This document shows positions 6,379-7,636 of a stretch of DNA of 7,636 nt, piece after piece. The translations under genes were made by a program, and so were the position numbers. The DNA is from a bacterium (GTDB taxonomy: Bacteria > Chlamydiota > Chlamydiia > Chlamydiales > FEN-1388). The notes beneath the pieces are model-generated. The model was not told the origin of the DNA, ran no database searches, and saw only the letters and a program-made list of their open reading frames with translations. Each line of letters begins with the position of its first letter. Within the stretch, counting starts at the first letter, position 1. Where the stretch lies: contig JAJZPP010000019.1 in NCBI GenBank assembly GCA_021811115.1, forward strand, positions 1 through 7,636, in the 5' to 3' direction.

Positions 6379-6397
6379 AATCCGTTTCAGCATCTTT
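6379..6397 (+). repeat. Right copy of 19-bp direct repeat bracketing the hip cassette
   Basis: This copy is identical to 5217-5235 and lies 1,162 bp from it, start to start. It is followed by GA, so it still spells the dnaQ C-terminus NPFQHL with a TGA stop although it is no longer part of the gene. It probably marks the original end of dnaQ before the cassette arrived. Confidence 0.95.
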
Positions 6398-6411
6398 GAA
6401 AAATGCTACCG

Positions 6412-6444
6412 CAAATTGCATTTTCCAATGTAAAATGCAAATTG
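6412..6444. repeat. 13-bp inverted repeat upstream of the ATPase gene
   Basis: The left arm, CAAATTGCATTTT (6412-6424), and right arm, AAAATGCAAATTG (6432-6444), pair at 12 of 13 positions around a 7-nt loop. The right arm ends on the first base of the ribosome binding site GAGGTGA (6444-6450). It could be a DNA operator or an mRNA hairpin controlling access to that site. There is no following T-run, so it does not look like a terminator. Confidence 0.75.
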
Positions 6445-6456
6445 AGGTGACATTTT

Positions 6457-7611
6457 ATGCGTTATATCCATCGAAAAATTGCTCCTCCCGATGGGAGCTA
6501 CTTCCTCTTAGGTCCTCGAGGAACAGGCAAATCGACATGGCTTCTCCACCATTATCCGAAGGCTGTTCGCATCGATTTTCTCCTCGGCGACCAAGAACGC
6601 CGCTTCAGTGGCTATCCAGAACGTGTAAGAGACATTGTAGCCGGCATGGAACCTGGTTCTACTCTCATATTGGATGAGATCCAGCGAGTTCCTCGTTTGC
6701 TGCCCGAAATTCATGCGCTCATAGAACAGAGGAAGGATATTCAATATATTATGACAGGAAGTAGCTCCAGAAAATTCCGGAGGTCTGTGAGCGATCTTTT
6801 GGGCGGAAGGGCGCTCCTTCGTCAGATGGGCCCCTTTTTAGCTAGCGAGTTAGGGAATGAATTTTCCCTAGAAAAAGCGCTCCGCATAGGGCTCATTCCT
6901 CTGATTTGGACCTCCACAAATCCCGATGAGCGGTTGCGTCATTACCTCCACCTCTATGTAAAAGAAGAGGTGCAGGCAGAAGGGCTTGTTCGCCAGGTTG
7001 GTGATTTCTCGCGCTTCATGGAAATCGCCAGTTTTTCCTATGGCTCCGTGTGGACGTCTACCGATATTGGTCGTGAATCGGGTGTCAAACGGGCTACGGT
7101 CGATAATTACCTCCAGATATTGGAAGATCTCTTTCTCGCCTTTTCACTCCCTGTTTTTGCCAGAAGAGCCAAACGGAGACTCATCGCTCATTCCAAGTTT
7201 TACTTCTTCGACGTAGGCGTCTACCGAGCTTTGCGCCCGAAGGGGATTTTAGATAGCTCCAATGAGATGGACGGCGTCGCTCTCGAAGGTCTTGTGGCCC
7301 AACACCTTCACGTGTGGACTCAATCACAAAAAGAGCCCCATTCCCTCTCGTTCTGGCGAACGCAGACCCAGCTTGAAGTCGATTTTGTCGTGTATGGGCC
7401 GAAAGGTTTTTGGGCAATCGAGGTGAAACACTCTCCCAATCTTGGTCCAGATGATGTCAGAGGATTAAAGGCGTTCAAGGAAGAGTATCCAGAGGCTACG
7501 TGTTTCGTCGTGGCTCCTGTGGCTCAAAAGGAATTGTTTCGAGGGGTTCCGGTGATTCCTGTAACGGACTTCTTGTTGAGCCTTGCTCCAGAAAATCCGC
7601 TGTACAAATGA
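6457..7611 (+). CDS. AAA_14/DUF4143-type ATPase with C-terminal PD-(D/E)XK-like domain
   Basis: The 384-residue soluble protein belongs to the widespread AAA_14 plus DUF4143 family, whose cellular role is not established. Visible features are the Walker A GPRGTGKST (19-27), the Walker B LILDEIQ (70-76) and a sensor-like TGSSSRK (100-106). A middle helical part contains a winged-helix-like segment (TDIGRESGVKRATVDNYLQIL) followed by LEDLFLAFSLPVF. The C-terminal domain (about 290-384) has LEVDFVVYGPKGFWAIEVK, with D309, E322 and K324 in the arrangement of a PD-(D/E)XK nuclease fold. The fold is common in this family, but nuclease activity is not proven. ATG 6457 is well supported by GAGGTGA (6444-6450), six bases upstream. 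The gene starts 60 bp after the right-hand 19-bp repeat, so it may have been the direct neighbour of dnaQ before the hip cassette inserted. It may be controlled through the inverted repeat before it. A link to the hip genes is not shown. Confidence 0.88.
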   Translation: MRYIHRKIAPPDGSYFLLGPRGTGKSTWLLHHYPKAVRIDFLLGDQERRFSGYPERVRDIVAGMEPGSTLILDEIQRVPRLLPEIHALIEQRKDIQYIMTGSSSRKFRRSVSDLLGGRALLRQMGPFLASELGNEFSLEKALRIGLIPLIWTSTNPDERLRHYLHLYVKEEVQAEGLVRQVGDFSRFMEIASFSYGSVWTSTDIGRESGVKRATVDNYLQILEDLFLAFSLPVFARRAKRRLIAHSKFYFFDVGVYRALRPKGILDSSNEMDGVALEGLVAQHLHVWTQSQKEPHSLSFWRTQTQLEVDFVVYGPKGFWAIEVKHSPNLGPDDVRGLKAFKEEYPEATCFVVAPVAQKELFRGVPVIPVTDFLLSLAPENPLYK

Positions 7612-7636
7612 CATTGAAAAAATCTGGGTTTCTCAG

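Noticed and set aside
5217..6397. Insertion sequence explanation for the 19-bp repeats
   Set aside because: There is no transposase frame and no terminal inverted repeats just inside the direct repeats, and 19 bp is long for a target duplication.

Overview
The window reads as part of a chromosome from the Chlamydiota, most likely a lineage outside the family Chlamydiaceae. The evidence is a very long PBP2-type penicillin-binding protein (about 1,040 residues) and a run of three genes (a DUF2709-type protein, tsaE, and a dnaQ-type exonuclease). From memory, that run matches the C. trachomatis order CT538-CT537-CT536. The housekeeping genes are close to half G+C (a sampled dnaQ line has 32 of 60), which is higher than in human chlamydiae. 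Gene family assignments come from motif recognition, not from a database search.

Layout: (1) 45-3176 (+), class B penicillin-binding protein with a large insert inside the transpeptidase domain. (2) 3177-3325, an intergenic promoter region. (3) 3326-5237 (+), a compact operon of DUF2709 protein, TsaE and DnaQ-like exonuclease, with tight or overlapping junctions. (4) 5217-6397, an AT-rich accessory cassette on the minus strand. It holds two overlapping genes of a HipA/HipBST-type toxin-antitoxin family: a shortened HipT-like protein without the kinase catalytic core, then a HipS-like domain fused to an XRE-type helix-turn-helix. Three 18-bp near-palindromes at exact 27-bp spacing lie in the promoter region. 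(5) 6457-7611 (+), an AAA_14/DUF4143-type ATPase with its own ribosome binding site and an upstream inverted repeat.

The most notable observation is a perfect 19-bp direct repeat (5217-5235 and 6379-6397) bracketing the hip cassette. Both copies encode the same six C-terminal residues of the exonuclease (NPFQHL) followed directly by a stop codon: TAA in the left copy, TGA in the right. The simplest reading is that the cassette arrived at, or recombined into, the extreme 3' end of dnaQ and left that gene intact. As a side effect, the last residues of the HipS-HTH protein are now encoded antisense to dnaQ.

Functionally, the left two thirds is core biology: peptidoglycan synthesis, tRNA t6A modification and DNA proofreading or repair. 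The right third is accessory. The hip cassette appears to keep its DNA-binding and antitoxin-like parts and its operators but to have lost the kinase core, so it may now be a toxin-free regulator or a relic. No RNA genes, CRISPR arrays, transposases or integrases are visible.
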